This document shows positions 11,003-22,215 of a DNA stretch of 64,000 nucleotides, one piece after another. The position numbers were made by a program, and so were the translations under genes. The DNA is taken from contig JAKSZU010000007.1 of assembly GCA_026018925.1 (NCBI GenBank), positions 97,489,501 through 97,553,500 of the forward strand, read 5' to 3'. Origin of the DNA: Tupaia tana (Eukaryota > Chordata > Mammalia > Scandentia > Tupaiidae). Every line of letters starts with the position of its first letter. The first letter of the stretch is position 1. The notes below the pieces were generated by a model. The model was not told the origin of the DNA, ran no database searches, and worked only from the letters and a program-made list of their open reading frames with translations.

Positions 11003-12231
11003 TGCCGGGAGCCATGCCCCAGCCGGGGTGGGTGCACAGGAAGGCGACGCGGGTGAACAGGAATCAGACTGAGACCTCACACCCCTTTAGCATGTTCTCA
11101 GCCGACTGCAGCCAGAGTAAACTCCAGACTGCAGCCCTGATGGCCAGGAGTCATGCGTATTTATTATAGAAGGAGTTTTACAGAGGTAGGATGGGTGAGG
11201 GAAAGTAAGTGAAAGATTTTGCTCTAAAAGGTAAGGTATTCAAAGTACAGGAACAAATCATAAAACATGACATCTGTTTTGTTTAGGTATAAACAGTCAT
11301 AATTTTTAGAATGAGGAAGTCCATTTTTCAGATGTATTCACTTCTTTGATCTTGATTACCAGGGAGGGTCTTTGGATGAGAGGGCTCCCAGGAATCTTGA
11401 CCACTTCAGTCAGACCAGCTTGATCACTTTAGTCCCAGATTGGCCTTAGGTCAGCTTTTTGAGAACTTTAGCTTCAGGCTAGGGTGGTAGCAATTACAGA
11501 AACCTAGAAATAAATCCTGTCTGGTTTAGTAAAGACAAGGTTAGTATATACTAAAGTGAAATACTTATGTTATCTCAGGGGTAGTCTACAGCTAAGAGGG
11601 TGAGTCTACATAGGAAAGGAATGTGGTCTTGTGAGGAGCTGAAGGTTGCTGTGTACTTGGGACCCTCTACATGCTGCTAATGACTGTGGCTTGGGGAATG
11701 GCAATTTTCCCTTGTCCTGAGAGTAAGGGTGGCTTATCATCTTTGGGGTAACAGCACCTCATGGATGAGTCCCTGAGTCCCTCCCGGCTACTGAGGTCGT
11801 TTTGCCCATTAGTAGCTTTAACTCAGACCTTTCTAATGCTTATCTATGTAATCCCTAGTAGGAGAAGTGAATGTAGCATTCTCTATTGACATTTTCTAGG
11901 AAGGTGGGGTGAGTCTAATGGGAGTAACTCCTGTTCACAGCCGCCGCCCTACGCAGCTGCCGCCTTAGTAGATCCGCATTCTTTCAGGATTATTGTAAAA
12001 ATTATAGTAAGGCTGGGGGTGCCTTTATGGGGTACTGGGGTATGGCAATAAGGCCCATGGCAGAGAAATTGAGTGCAGGACAGTACAGCAACACAATTCG
12101 TGAGGTCCAGAACTTGTAAAACTGTTGACCTTGCAAACAGTTCTCCTCAGCCGAGTCCTTGCTCTAGGCACGAGGGGCAGTTCTTTCATACTCAGCCTGT
12201 GTTAACTACATGTTCCCAGCAGAGCTTAGTG
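11003..12231 (-). mobile_element. Solo LTR (about 1.23 kb), class II-like, nested in the ERV 3' LTR
   Basis: It is bounded by TGCCGGGA on the left and TCCCAGCA on the right, imperfect inverted TG...CA ends. Identical 6-bp duplications GAGCTT (10,997-11,002 and 12,232-12,237) flank it. A 6-bp TSD is typical of class II (ERVK-like) integration. The minus-strand orientation is preferred because AATAAA occurs near 11,165, followed by about 160 nt of U5-like sequence. No internal viral genes are present, consistent with LTR-LTR recombination. Family name not recognised. Confidence 0.72.
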
Positions 12232-12342
12232 ATTTTTATAAGGGTATAGGGAGGGGGAGTGTCTTAGAGGTAGAAACAGTCCATGTATGGTAAAGGTTTA
12301 GAAGGAGAGCAGACTGCTGTGCCACATAGGGTCTGGTGCCAT

Positions 12343-12629
12343 GTGCAGAGTACAACCCTGTGTGCAGAGTAGAGTCTTGTCTGCAGAGTAGAGCACCATG
12401 GGCAGAGAAGAGCACCATGTGCAGAGAAGAGCACTATGTGCAGATTAGAGCACCATGTGCAGAGCAGATCACCGTGTGCAGAACAGAGCCTGGTGTGCAG
12501 AGTAGAGCACCGAGTGCAGAGAAGAGCACCGTGTGCAGAGTAGAACCCCGTGTGCAGAGTAGAGCACGATATGCAGAGTAGAGCACCGTGTGCGGAGTAG
12601 AGCCCTGTGTGCAGAGTAGAGCCCTGTGT
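12343..12629. repeat. 19-bp minisatellite, about 15 units, in the ERV 3' LTR
   Basis: About 15 imperfect tandem copies of a 19-bp unit, GTGCAGAGTAGAGCACCGT on the plus strand. The partner LTR at 14,448-14,470 has a single unit, so expansion happened in one LTR after integration or differed between source copies. Units differ by 1-4 bases. Confidence 0.9.
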
Positions 12630-12900
12630 GCTACATCTGGGTTAGATCTGAGTGCAGTGCAGGTCTGATGACAGGCTAGATGCAGGTTGTATTAGCCAAC
12701 TGTAACATGGCATCCAACCCCAACATCCAAGTTTTCCAGGCTTCCAGCCTAACATCCGGACTGTTTTGGTTATAGGGTGTAGTTCAATTATTAGCTACTT
12801 CCTGATGAAATGAAGAGGAGAAGTCGGGGTCTAAGGGTTCAGTGACAACTTGTGTGTAAGGATGGTGGAGTATTTGGTTAACAGTCACCCGGGAAACTTC

Positions 12901-13881
12901 TTGGATTTGGCTTCAGAGGAACCTGATAGTCCCACTGAGGGTCGGTAATAAGAACAGCCGCTTGTCCAACTGGAAGAGTCAGGTCTACCAGAAGCGCTTG
13001 GTCAGCATGTTCTCAGGCTGCAGCCTGGACTCACTCTCTCTCATCTGCAGTAAGGGTGGAGGACAGGATTACATAGAGGTCGTGCCAAGTAAGATTATAA
13101 GCTTGAGTAAGACAGCAAAACTCTTTGATAAAAGCCGTGGGGTTAGCAGAGAAAGAACCAAGTCTTCTATTTGAGATGGATCTTGGAGAGAGAAAGGAAT
13201 GTGGACTCTAACAATACCCTCTGTTCCCGCCACTTCCTGAAGAGGACGGAGAAGGTTAGAACTGGGGGAAGGGGTGGGAGAGGTGTGAGAGTGTAAGTGG
13301 GTATGTGAACTAACTGGAGATGGGCGAGGAGGGGATGGGAGCAGAGGACATGGAGGAGAGGGAGGCGGTGCCGGTGAATGCAGGGGCATGGTGTGGGGGG
13401 CTGGGACTGGCGGCACCGAAGTGGGACTGGGGTATGGTGGGGGACTCTGAGGGAGGGGAGTGCCGGGAAAGAGAGGAGGTAAAAGTTTCAGATGGTTCAT
13501 CTATAGGAGAGAGATCAGCCTCTAAGAAAGCTTTGGTCTTAGACTGTGGGGTTCTGGTTGTGAGAAGGACTTGGGCAGTATTTAGGAAGTGCAGAGGGAG
13601 GGGCAGAAGCACAGATCCCAAAAGGCTTGGACATATGGAAACTCCAACAATCTGCCCACCCTTCAGCCATAGTTACCAAAATCAGTGAGGGTATTGTAAT
13701 CAAAAGTCCCCTCAGGAGTCCATTTAGACCCATTGCCCAAAGCGTATTGTGGCCAGGCCACAGTGGAATAAAATACCAGCCGTGTACAGCGTAGATCCTG
13801 AGCAAGTCGTAATTTGGTGAGGTTATGGAGCAGACAGCCCAGGGGCGTCTTTGGCTCGGTGATGGACTCAGTGTTACCCAT
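12901..13881 (-). pseudogene. Degenerate retroviral gag relic (matrix, proline-rich, capsid N-terminus)
   Basis: Starts with an ATG-Gly (possible myristoylation signal) at 13,881. The first frame, to about 13,663, has the gammaretrovirus-like matrix pattern LGCLLHN...WPQY...GTFDYNTL. The frame then shifts. A proline-rich stretch with a PPPY late-domain-like motif lies near 13,440, followed by the capsid-type start EVAGTEGIVRVHIPF near 13,220, and more capsid-like sequence in shifted frames to about 12,900. Stops and frameshifts make it non-functional. No nucleocapsid zinc knuckle or pol was found. Confidence 0.78.
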
Positions 13882-14207
13882 TGTGTCTGGGATTCAAGTG
13901 AGTGGGAAAGAGAGAGGCGTCTCAAGTCTCTTTTTGTGCTCACGGAATGGGGGATGAGCAGCAGGGGATGGAGACATCTCCACAAACCCCTGAGCCTAGG
14001 AGTCAGAGGGGACCCTGACGCTGTTGTGTTTTGGGACAGAGAACCCAGAGGTTTGAGTCCCGGAAACCATGGGCGGATGAACTTGCCCTCAGAAGGCCAG
14101 GGCAGGTGGTTAGTCAGTGGTTGGCAGGTTGGTTCCTGGTTCAGGGGAGGAGAGGCCCTCACAGGGACTGCGGGACACAAAACTCCTCCCAGGTTTTGAT
14201 GCCAAAT

Positions 14208-14583
14208 GTAAGGAATGGGCCGACCACTTGAAAACATAGAAATGTAGAGCCTTTGAGAACCTCCCAGGCAAGGTTCATGGTCCGACAGAGAAAGAGAGAG
14301 GGGACCAGAGAAGTCGTACCCTAGGGAGGGGTTTAGCGATTTTTGTAAGGGTATAGGGAGGGGGAGTGTCTTAGAAGTAGGAACGGTCTATGTGTGGTAA
14401 AGATTTAGAGGGAGAGCAAACTACTGTGCCACGTAAGGTCTAGTGCCGTGTGCAGAGTAGAGCGCCATGTGCTCCATCTGGGTTAGATATGAGTGCAGCA
14501 CAGGTCTGACCCAGGTTGTATTAGCCGACTACGGCGTGGCATCCAACTCCCACATCCAAGCTGCCCAGGCCTCCAGCCTAACA
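14208..14583 (-). repeat. 5' LTR of the class I ERV (376 bp)
   Basis: On the minus strand it starts TGTTAGGCTGG and ends CCCATTCCTTACA. It shares long stretches with 10,582-10,688 and 12,238-12,754, which identifies it as the partner LTR. The AATAAA present in the 3' LTR is disrupted here (CTCAAAGG instead of CTCAATAAAG). It carries only one unit of the 19-bp motif that is expanded in the 3' LTR. Confidence 0.85.
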
Positions 14584-14604
14584 ACTAGCTCTCGGCCCAG
14601 AATA

Positions 14605-14805
14605 AAAACTCAACAAATTGTAGAGGAAAGAAAGAAAGTGAAGGAAAGGAAAGAAAAGGTGGAGGATGAAGCAAAGGAGGAAGAGAACATCAAGAGAAGG
14701 GAGGAGAAGACGGGGGCAAGGGAGGAGGAGAGACAAAAAGAGACAGGGAGGAAGAGAAGGGAGGAGCGGGGGCAGAGAGGAGGGGGAACAAAACGGAAAA
14801 GCAAT
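14605..14805 (+). repeat. GA-rich purine tract beside the ERV
   Basis: About 200 bp of GGAAAG, GGAGGA and AGAGAC motifs. It gives an open frame rich in E, K and R that I read as low complexity rather than a coiled-coil gene. Confidence 0.7.
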
Positions 14806-15100
14806 GCTGCAGATGACACAGGCGATGGGGGATGACTGTTCAACCCCGAGGAGAGCCTGAGAAACCGGGCAGTCTGGCCATGTCCTGGAGCCTGTCCAAG
14901 GCCTTGGTCAGCTATTCCTTAGGGCAACATGACTTTTTTCCCTAAAGCTTTGGTATCATATATGACTGACTCTCTGTTGCATGCAGTTTTAATCTAGTTA
15001 CTCCAAATATCATACAAAAAAAGTATCATTGAGCAAAAGGATTATAAATCTTGGGCAATATCGTATTTTAAAGAAGTGCTTGATTTATTAAGTTTCAGTG

Positions 15101-15330
15101 CAGGGACCAGAAGATGGCATAATGGTTACGTCACTGGACTCCCACATAGTCGACTGGCAGCTTCGAACCCATGCCAGACATGTCTATGTGCGTGTCCAGG
15201 ATCCTGAGAAAAGCATGAAGGAGAAGGGATTGTGGCATGGCCATTCCCACTGAGGGGTGATTTCTTGCTTTCTGTCTCTCTGTCTCTCCAGTGAGCGCAT
15301 GCGCTCTATAGCAAAAATCTCACTGCAATG
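15101..15330 (+). mobile_element. Diverged tRNA SINE
   Basis: Head AGGGACCAGAAGATGGCATAATGG; the B box region is damaged by a small deletion; tail CTATAGCAAAAATCTC. It abuts the next SINE. Confidence 0.75.
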
Positions 15331-15590
15331 GGGAAAGCAGGTGGCATAGTGGTTGAGGCACTGGACTCCCACATGTCTGACCTCGGCTCAAGTCCTGGAC
15401 CCTGTGGCTTGAAAATCACACTGGGCACATGTGCATGCGTGCCCAAAACCCCAGGAGGAGAATGGAGGAGAAAGGATTGCAGGGTGGCCATTCCCACTAG
15501 GGAGTGATTTCTCACTCTCCCTCTCACTCTCTCTCTCCAGTGAGCACACACACCCTATAACAAAAATCTTATTAAAAAAATTAAAAATAA
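15331..15590 (+). mobile_element. Diverged tRNA SINE in tandem with the preceding copy
   Basis: Head GGGAAAGCAGGTGGCATAGTGGTTGAGG, middle block and CT-rich block in the same orientation as 15,101-15,330; tail CTTATTAAAAAAATTAAAA. Confidence 0.75.
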
Positions 15591-15599
15591 AGGAGAAAG

Positions 15600-17400
15600 A
15601 AAGAAAGAAAAAGAGAAAAGATTCCAGGCAATGGCAAAACTTGGAGAAGTCCCCGGAGTTTCTTTTAGTCAGAAAAACCTGAGGTGCAGGCAGATCAAAC
15701 AAATAAAACACGGTTTCCCTGAGCTGCTTCTACAATGACCCGTGTCCTCTCGCTTCACAGCGAGATGAGAGATGGCAGATGAGAGCGAGAGGAAAGAGCC
15801 TTTTTCCTGATGACGGAGGGAGGTCTTCCTGGCAGTGAGGTGAGCCAAGCTCCTTCATTACCAACCTGTGGCCACAGGTGACGGATTCTGAGGGCACAGC
15901 TCGCCAGGCAGGTGCAGAGCCGCTCGGAAGACGCCTAGCCCAGCACGCTGTTTCTGCAGCTCCTTCTCATGTCTCCGTCTGGAAGGGGGTGTTCTCCCCT
16001 TCTCTGGGTAACCTGTGAGGTCAGCTCCCGGTGTCCTCGGCCTTCAAAGCTGGGACCTGAGTGCGGCCTCTGCAGCTTCTCTCTCCGGTTGAGAAGCCCG
16101 GCGGCCCTCTGCGGGTCCTCTGCTGCACACCACTTGTGTTTCCAGTTTTCACAGGCAGCCTTCGGGTCTGAGACTTCCCGATTTCCCTAGGCCTCTCTGT
16201 TTCGGGTTGTATTATCACCCACAGCCGTCTCCCAGGCATATCCACGTGGCATTGTGGCTAGACTGCGTGCTCCCTCTGCGGACTCGACTTCAGCCTGATG
16301 CTGCATGTCCTCACCGCAGCCCTAGGCCCAGCGCTGGTACCTCCCGCACTTGAGCTTCCACTTGGGGATCTGTGACCCGCAGCACAGTCCCAGAGAGTGC
16401 CCTCGCCCAAGAAAGGCAACGGAAAGAAAATCTGCGTGGGCGAAGTCTCACCTCCCCGGTACAGGAGAGGCGCGCACTGTCTGCTGTGGCAGCGTGCGGA
16501 GGGCGCGATTTCAAGCCCTGCCTGTATGCGGCGCTCTTCAGTTAGGACGCTGCAATGCAGTCCCCTCCCGCCCAGGCCTGCTTGGTTATGACCACTTGAC
16601 TGCATCTCCCGTGTGACTGACAGCCCACTGGGCTCAGCACTGATCAGAAACATCTGTGGGAGAAAAACTGCAATTTAGAAAACAATTAAGTCCATCCATT
16701 TCAATTCATTTAGTTGGCCAGAGTAAGAAAAGCTCTTTCAAAGGGTAACTCGATCTGCATTGGTCTGGACTGAAGGGCAGGCAGATCTGGTTCTCCAGGT
16801 GAAAGGGCGGCGCCTCTGGACAGGGGTCTGCCTGGAGATGCACACTCAGGGAGACGTGGCATCCGCTGCACGTTCTAACAACGGGTGAGCCACGGAGACT
16901 TTCTAATTTCCTCCCACTCATAAGTCCTTCTTCCCTGGGCCTGGCTGGCTCCCTGGGACATAGGTGCTTCCTTGCAGGTGTCTCGCTCCGTCGCACGTGC
17001 AGCACACACGCCTCTGCTACAGCAGAGGGGCAGAAAAGAGGCGCTCCTTCTACTCATGTTTCTCGGTGTTTTAGATTCCTTTCTAAATACCGAATACAGA
17101 AGAATAGTAACCTTGGAAACAAACCCTGGAAGCTCTGACCCAATGGTGGCTCTGAATTGAAAGTCTCCCACCACATTTAAGAGAACAAATGAAAATAGCT
17201 AGTTAGTGCCAGTCCAAAGTCATTCCTCAATCAAACCATCTCCACGCGTTTCTCGTGTGTGCCCTCTTCCTGGAACTTAGTGCAGGAGGGTGATGGAGCC
17301 CACTGCTGGGGCCTTACTGCAGTGTCCACAGCATGACACGGAGACAGAAGACCTAAATGCAAGATCTGCAAGCATGCATATGTGTGTATGTGATTGGGAA
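15600..17400. other. Intergenic, no feature recognised
   Basis: Moderately GC-rich between 15,880 and 16,560 but without CpG clustering or a convincing frame. Confidence 0.45.
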
Positions 17401-17417
17401 ATATTAACCATCAGGTT

Positions 17418-17704
17418 GGGACCAGCCAATGGCGTAATGGCTACGTCACTGCGCTATGTAGTTGACCGTGGTTCAAGGCCCAGACTCGGTGGCTTAAACT
17501 CACACCGGGCGTGTGCGTGTGCGTGCCCGTGCCCAAGATCCCAAGGAGAATGGAGGACAAGGGATCACGGGATGGCCATCCCCCTGAGGGGCTGATTTCT
17601 CGCTTTCTCTCTCTCTCTGTCTTTCTGGTGAGCACATGCACCCTATAGCAAAAAAAAAAAACAAAACAAAAACAAAAACAAAAAAAAACCTCTCAAAAAA
17701 TAAG
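17418..17704 (+). mobile_element. tRNA SINE
   Basis: Bounded by a 14-bp TSD with one mismatch, TATTAACCATCAGG (17,402-17,415) and TATTAGCCATCAGG (17,705-17,718). It has a long AAACAAAAAC-type tail interrupted by the terminal CCTCTC motif. Confidence 0.88.
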
Positions 17705-18103
17705 TATTAGCCATCAGGAAGTCCATTAGTGAAGGGCCAGTGTGTAGAAAAAGAGGACTCACTTGTTTCTTTGAAGTCCGCCTTGGGGACAACCTGAAGC
17801 GTGCCCACTAACGCGGCCTGTGCTCATTTCACCGACTGTGGATGACTCTCAGGAGCCACGTGGCGTGTGCAGTTAGGGCACGTCCATTTCCTAGCGAGCC
17901 GGAGGTGCCCGACAGGGCCGCCCAGCACGCGGACCACGCTGGCACTAGGAGGCCTAGCGGCTGGCAACACGAGCGAGAGCCGGTCTGCTGTTGGTGGACA
18001 GATGGTGAAGAGAGGGAAAGGGCCTCGAGAAGGAAGAGGCAGCTGGCAGAGGAGGCATGGTAGGCTGTGGTTGAACCAAGGAGTCAGCAGGGCTTGGGTT
18101 TCT

Positions 18104-18370
18104 TTTCTTTTTTTTTTTTTTTTTTTGGAGAGGTTTTTGCTATAGGGTGCATGCGCTCACCAGACAGACAGAGAGAGACAGAAAGCGAGAAGTCACCTCC
18201 CAGGGGGGATGGCCACGCCGCAATCCCTTCTCCTCCATTCTCCTCTCAAGATCTTGGGCAGTCACGTACACATGCACGGCATGAGTTTAAGCCACCGGGT
18301 CCAGGACTCGAACCACGGTCGACTACATGGGAGTCCAGCGACATAGCCATTACACCAACTGCTGGTCCCG
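18104..18370 (-). mobile_element. tRNA SINE, antisense
   Basis: Perfect 15-bp TSD AGGGCTTGGGTTTCT at 18,089-18,103 and 18,371-18,385. The T-rich left end is the reverse-complemented poly(A); the head ends ACTGCTGGTCCC. Confidence 0.92.
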
Positions 18371-18799
18371 AGGGCTTGGGTTTCTGAGAGGGGATCGGGA
18401 TGATCCTGCAGCTTAGAAAAGCCACAAGTTTCTGGGAAGAGTTTATTTGACTTCGGTGGGTCAAGGGATAGAAAGCCATACCTGGATTCCAGCCACAGAG
18501 GACTTGGGGTCCTGGAAAATATCCCCGCTCTTGTTGAGAGATCTGAGACGGTATGGACTGGAGTGGTCGTCACACCTGCCACGATCTCATGGAAGGACTT
18601 ATGGCGAGAAGAAATCAGGACTGCTTCTTGTTAGAGGAGGACAACTGAACAACAGGAAGAAGGCCAAAGGGATGTCAAGAAAAACATTGAACGGAAAATA
18701 TTTCTAAATGCAGCTGAACGCCCTGCCACTGCCCTGCCCCCACGCTACCCCTGCGCCACTCTGAGCCCGATGACTAAGCAATGAGGAAAGTCTCTTGTT

Positions 18800-19050
18800 G
18801 ATTTGTTTCGTTTTGTTAGAGTGCATGTGTGTTTGCCAAAGAAACAGAAAGAGTGAAAGGGAGAAAGCATGGGGGTGGGGAGCGGTCATGCCACAGTCCC
18901 TCCTCCATTTATCCCTTTGTCAGGATTTGAGGCACGCATGCACATATGCCCAGCGTGTTCTCCAAGCCACTATGTCTGGGATGCAAACCACAGTTGGCCA
19001 TTTAGGATCCAATTCCTTTAACCATTATGCCACAGGGACAGTCCAGCTTT
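18800..19050 (-). mobile_element. Old tRNA SINE, antisense
   Basis: Weak but ordered matches: CAAAGAAACAGAAAGAGTG, TGCCACAGTCCCTCCTCC, GGATTTGAGGCACGCATGC and a head remnant TTAACCATTATGCCACAGGG. Confidence 0.6.
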
Positions 19051-19059
19051 AACAAGAAT

Positions 19060-20240
19060 AGCAAGAGGACGCTACCTTCTCCTGGGTCTGATGTGCTTGC
19101 TGAGAAAGGGAAATGCTGGGCATAGGGTGTTGGTTTCAGCTTCTTTTTTAGTTTTGTTTTGACTTTACTGTCTCCAGGTCAGCTCAGGACAATAGGGTCA
19201 TTCAAATTTAAAGGTACTGATGAACTTATAAGAACCATTTGTCTTCTTTGATTTTTAAAGCTAGGCAGAAGATGTTGCAAAATAAGATCTCTAGTCATTG
19301 TGGTCATGCCGGGAATGCCCACGACCGCTCTGGGAGAGGCTGCAGCCCTCTGAGCGTCAGGACACCTGGAGCTCATTAATAAACACAAAATGATTTTCCA
19401 TACAAAGTAAACAGACCTCTTCTGCACATCTAGAAGGATTTGGCTTCCGATGCCAGGGAAGTTTTAGGGGAAGTTTTAATTTTCTAGTTACAGAAGCTTA
19501 TTCTGAGCTTCAGTTTTCACTTTTTTCTTCCAAGCACAGCAGAAGCCCCTGTCATGAGATACCCAGCACAGCTGTATTTGTGGGACAGCTGTGAACTAGC
19601 CTGTGGTCCCTTCCACTCAGGGACCCAGCAGAGACCCTGTAGGAAGCAGGAAGTGGAGAGCAGGGAGCCTGCCCTCTTCCCTAGAAGGACTGCGCCTTAG
19701 AATGGAGTCTGCCCTATTCCCCACACCCCAAGCCAAAGCCTGCCCACAGCAGGCAGGTTCTGAGCCAGAAGAATTATTTCCCGGGTTGAAACTGCCTTAT
19801 CATCGCACAGATGAGCAGAAGATTTGAATGTGAGAATTCTCTATGTGAGTGAGAGTGAGAGTGAGAGCTCTTTTCCCCAACAGCATCATTTTATTTACAA
19901 AACACTCTGAGCTATTGACTAAAAGGCAAACCCGATGTAACATACAGGGTGGTCCATGGAAACGGTCCCCTTTCACACGAGATCACTTTAAGTGGGTCAC
20001 CAGATGTGCAGTTATGTCAGTCCTTCCTGGAACTGTAAAAGCAGGGGAGGCTTTCGGGGCTTGGAACGTACGTGGAAATGCAAGAAGGCTGGCCGCGCTG
20101 GGGAACCGCGAGGATGAGGGACCGGGAGGAAGCCTGCTTACTGGGGAATGAGACACCAGGAAACGGGTGGGAGGCGGGTTCCGGCCCCCTGCTGACATCT
20201 CAGTTCCCACAGGTGAGGTTTTGAATTTGGGTTTGGTTAC
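19060..20240. other. Intergenic, no feature recognised
   Basis: No repeat family or coding pattern seen. Confidence 0.45.
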
Positions 20241-20255
20241 TTTTGGGTTTTTTTG

Positions 20256-20302
20256 TTTGTTTGGGGGGGGGGGTTGTTTGTTTGTTTTTGTTTTTGTTTT
20301 TT
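20256..20302 (+). repeat. G run and (GTTT)n
   Basis: TTTGTTTGTTT, ten Gs, then GTTTGTTTGTTTTTG repeats. Confidence 0.85.
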
Positions 20303-20439
20303 ACCAGCCCTGTGTTTGCATTTTCTATATTCATTCAGGAACTAGAGCATCTACTCTGTGATAGTTCTCCACCAAATGCTGACGCTATGACAATAGAAAA
20401 CAACCAAAAGCAACATCTTTCAGAGCCCACATTCTGCAG

Positions 20440-20924
20440 CAGGGGTCCCCAGCTCCCGGGCCGTGGGCTGGTACTGGCTTTGCCCAAACAGCTTAAACAG
20501 AAGCCGAGAAGCACAGGAATGCCAGCACTCAGGCTATCCACTTATGTCAAGAACTGGGCGCAGAGCAGAAGAGTGGCAGGGGAGCCAGCCAAGCTCCGTC
20601 TGCATCACGGCCACTCCTGTCGCTGGCACCACTGCCCAAACTCCACTCCTGGCAGCTCAGGGGCAGTGTTAGATTCCCGCAAGAGCCCCCAGGAGGGACG
20701 ATCTAGATGCAGGAAGACAAGCTCAGGACTCCATGGACCCTGCACTGTGGCGAGCTGTCTAGCTACCCTGTTATGTAACAACGTGATGGTGCTAGAAATG
20801 AAGTGCAGGATAACCAGAACGCACTTGAACCCTCCAGAAGCCATTTCCCCACCCACGCCCGGTCCGTGGGAAGATGATCTTCCACAAAACTGTTCCCTGG
20901 TGCCAGAGAGGTTGGGAACTGCTG
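20440..20924 (+). mobile_element. MER1-like hAT-Charlie element
   Basis: Starts CAGGGGTCCCCAGCTCCCGG, ends GTGCCAGAGAGGTTGGGAACTGCTG, with near-inverted ends, CATTTCCCCACCCACGCCC and CCACAAAACTGTTCCCTGG in between. No convincing 8-bp TSD remains. A 230-residue open frame across it has no coding meaning. Confidence 0.75.
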
Positions 20925-21500
20925 TTCGAGAATGAAGAGATAAACAGATACATCCATGGTATGTCACCAACATAACAGCAAACACCGGGACTGCCCTGGG
21001 GAAAAGTACAGGAAGTGAGGAGAAAAGGGGAGAATCAGCAAAAGCCTCCTTAACGAAGTAACTTTCCAGGACAGACCGGAAGGAAACAGCAAGCCGTGTG
21101 TATACCACGCACAGAAATAGCCAAGGCAAAGCCCCAGGCAAGGGTCTGCTTGCTCATCCCCAGCACAGGGCCCACGAGACTCCGACTGTACTAGAACCTC
21201 CCCGAAGCGAAGGCAGTAAGAGCGAGGAATGAGACAGAACTGGAGTTACTCGTCCTACGTACAAAGTTTAATCTGTCATAGAGAGCCAGTGATCAGCCTG
21301 CTTCTGGTGTCCCCAGAATGGGAGAATGTTACTAACTGAAGCCAGTTGAGGCAACCCCTTTTAGATTGGAAACCAGGTAAATATAACAAGCTTGCAAATA
21401 TATCATGCAAAATGAAGTACTAGAAAAAAAAATTGTGTGTGACTTTCAAAATCTTTTTACACCAAAATAAACTCATACTGTAATTCCATTTTTCCATGAA

Positions 21501-21759
21501 TTTTTTTTTTTTGAGAGGTTTTTCGCTATAGGGCATGTGCGCTCGCCGGAAAGACAGAGAGAGACAGAGGGATAGAAAGCGAGAAATTACCCCCCAGGGG
21601 GGATGGCCACGCTGCAATCCCTTTTCCATTCTCCTCTTGGGATCTTGGGCACGCACCCACACGCGCCTGGTGTGAGTTTAAGCCACCGGGTCCGGGACTT
21701 GAACCGCGGTCAACTACGTGGGAGTCCAGCGACATAGCCATCATGCTTACTGCTGGTCC
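21501..21759 (-). mobile_element. tRNA SINE, antisense
   Basis: Short TSD TCCATGAA at 21,493-21,500 and 21,760-21,767. Full-length from T-tract to CTGCTGGTCCC, CpG-rich and therefore probably young. Confidence 0.88.
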
Positions 21760-22059
21760 CTCCATGAAATTTTTGAAGTACCCCTTGAATTATGATGCCC
21801 TCTCCCAGGCAGTGACCCTTTATTTCAGATCCTGTAAAATTATTCTGTTGATCTGGGTGTGGAAACTTGGCCTATCGATGGGTTTAAAGTGAAATAAACT
21901 TCATGCATCCCAGATGTTTACTGTTAGTGACAAAAACGGGGAGAGTCCTTGTATCCAGCACTCTCCATTTCAAATTCCTGCTGCTTTTTCTCCTCTTCCG
22001 TCTCTTGCCATTACCTGACTCATCAGCTTCTCCAGAGTGGGACAGATTTCTTCCTTTTC

Positions 22060-22215
22060 TTGGTTTATTTTTTTTAAATATTTTATTGACAAATGAAGAT
22101 TATATATATTTATGATGCAGGACATGATGTTTGGATATATGTATACATCATGCGATGATTAGCACACCAGATGAATCGGCACACCCCACCACCCTAGCTG
22201 TAGCTCACATCTGCA
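22060..22215 (-). mobile_element. L1 3' UTR fragment, antisense
   Basis: ATTTTATTGACAAATGAAG, ATATTTATGATGCAGG and GTTTGGATATATGTATACAT match the reverse complement of the 3' end of old mammalian L1 (L1M-type). Confidence 0.65.

Larger units (their letters stand above)
10582..12754 (-). repeat. 3' LTR of the class I ERV, broken by two insertions
   Basis: LTR sequence is present at 10,582-10,688, about 10,962-11,002 and 12,232-12,754. Between these lie a SINE (10,689-10,945) and a different LTR (11,003-12,231). A minus-strand AATAAA polyadenylation signal lies at 10,632-10,627, about 50 nt from the LTR end, supporting the orientation. The U3-side part holds the 19-bp minisatellite at 12,343-12,629. 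Confidence 0.82.
10582..14583 (-). mobile_element. Class I endogenous retrovirus, LTR-gag-LTR, internally deleted
   Basis: A minus-strand provirus about 4 kb long including later insertions. The 5' LTR is 14,208-14,583 and the 3' LTR occupies 10,582-12,754; both run TG...CA and are clearly homologous to each other. Just inside the 5' LTR, at about 14,188-14,206, is a degenerate primer-binding-site-like sequence beginning TGG. A leader of about 300 nt separates it from a gag ATG at 13,881. After a frameshifted gag (matrix to part of capsid) the sequence runs into the 3' LTR within 1.45 kb, so protease, pol and env are missing. No clean flanking TSD was seen (GCTAA left, ACTAG right). It is non-coding and cannot produce a functional product. 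Confidence 0.85.

Noticed and set aside
12343..12629. Regular short repeats that could suggest a CRISPR-like array
   Set aside because: Units are directly tandem with no unique spacers, in mammalian DNA inside an LTR.
13539..14237. A 232-codon minus-strand frame in the ERV
   Set aside because: It crosses the LTR end, leader and gag in a frame other than that of the gag start, so it is not a viral or host protein.
14467..14835. A charged E/K/R-rich frame next to the ERV, coiled-coil-like
   Set aside because: It begins inside the LTR and is otherwise a GA-rich tract of low complexity.
20243..20935. A 230-codon plus-strand frame
   Set aside because: Overlaps a G-run, GTTT repeats and an hAT-Charlie element.
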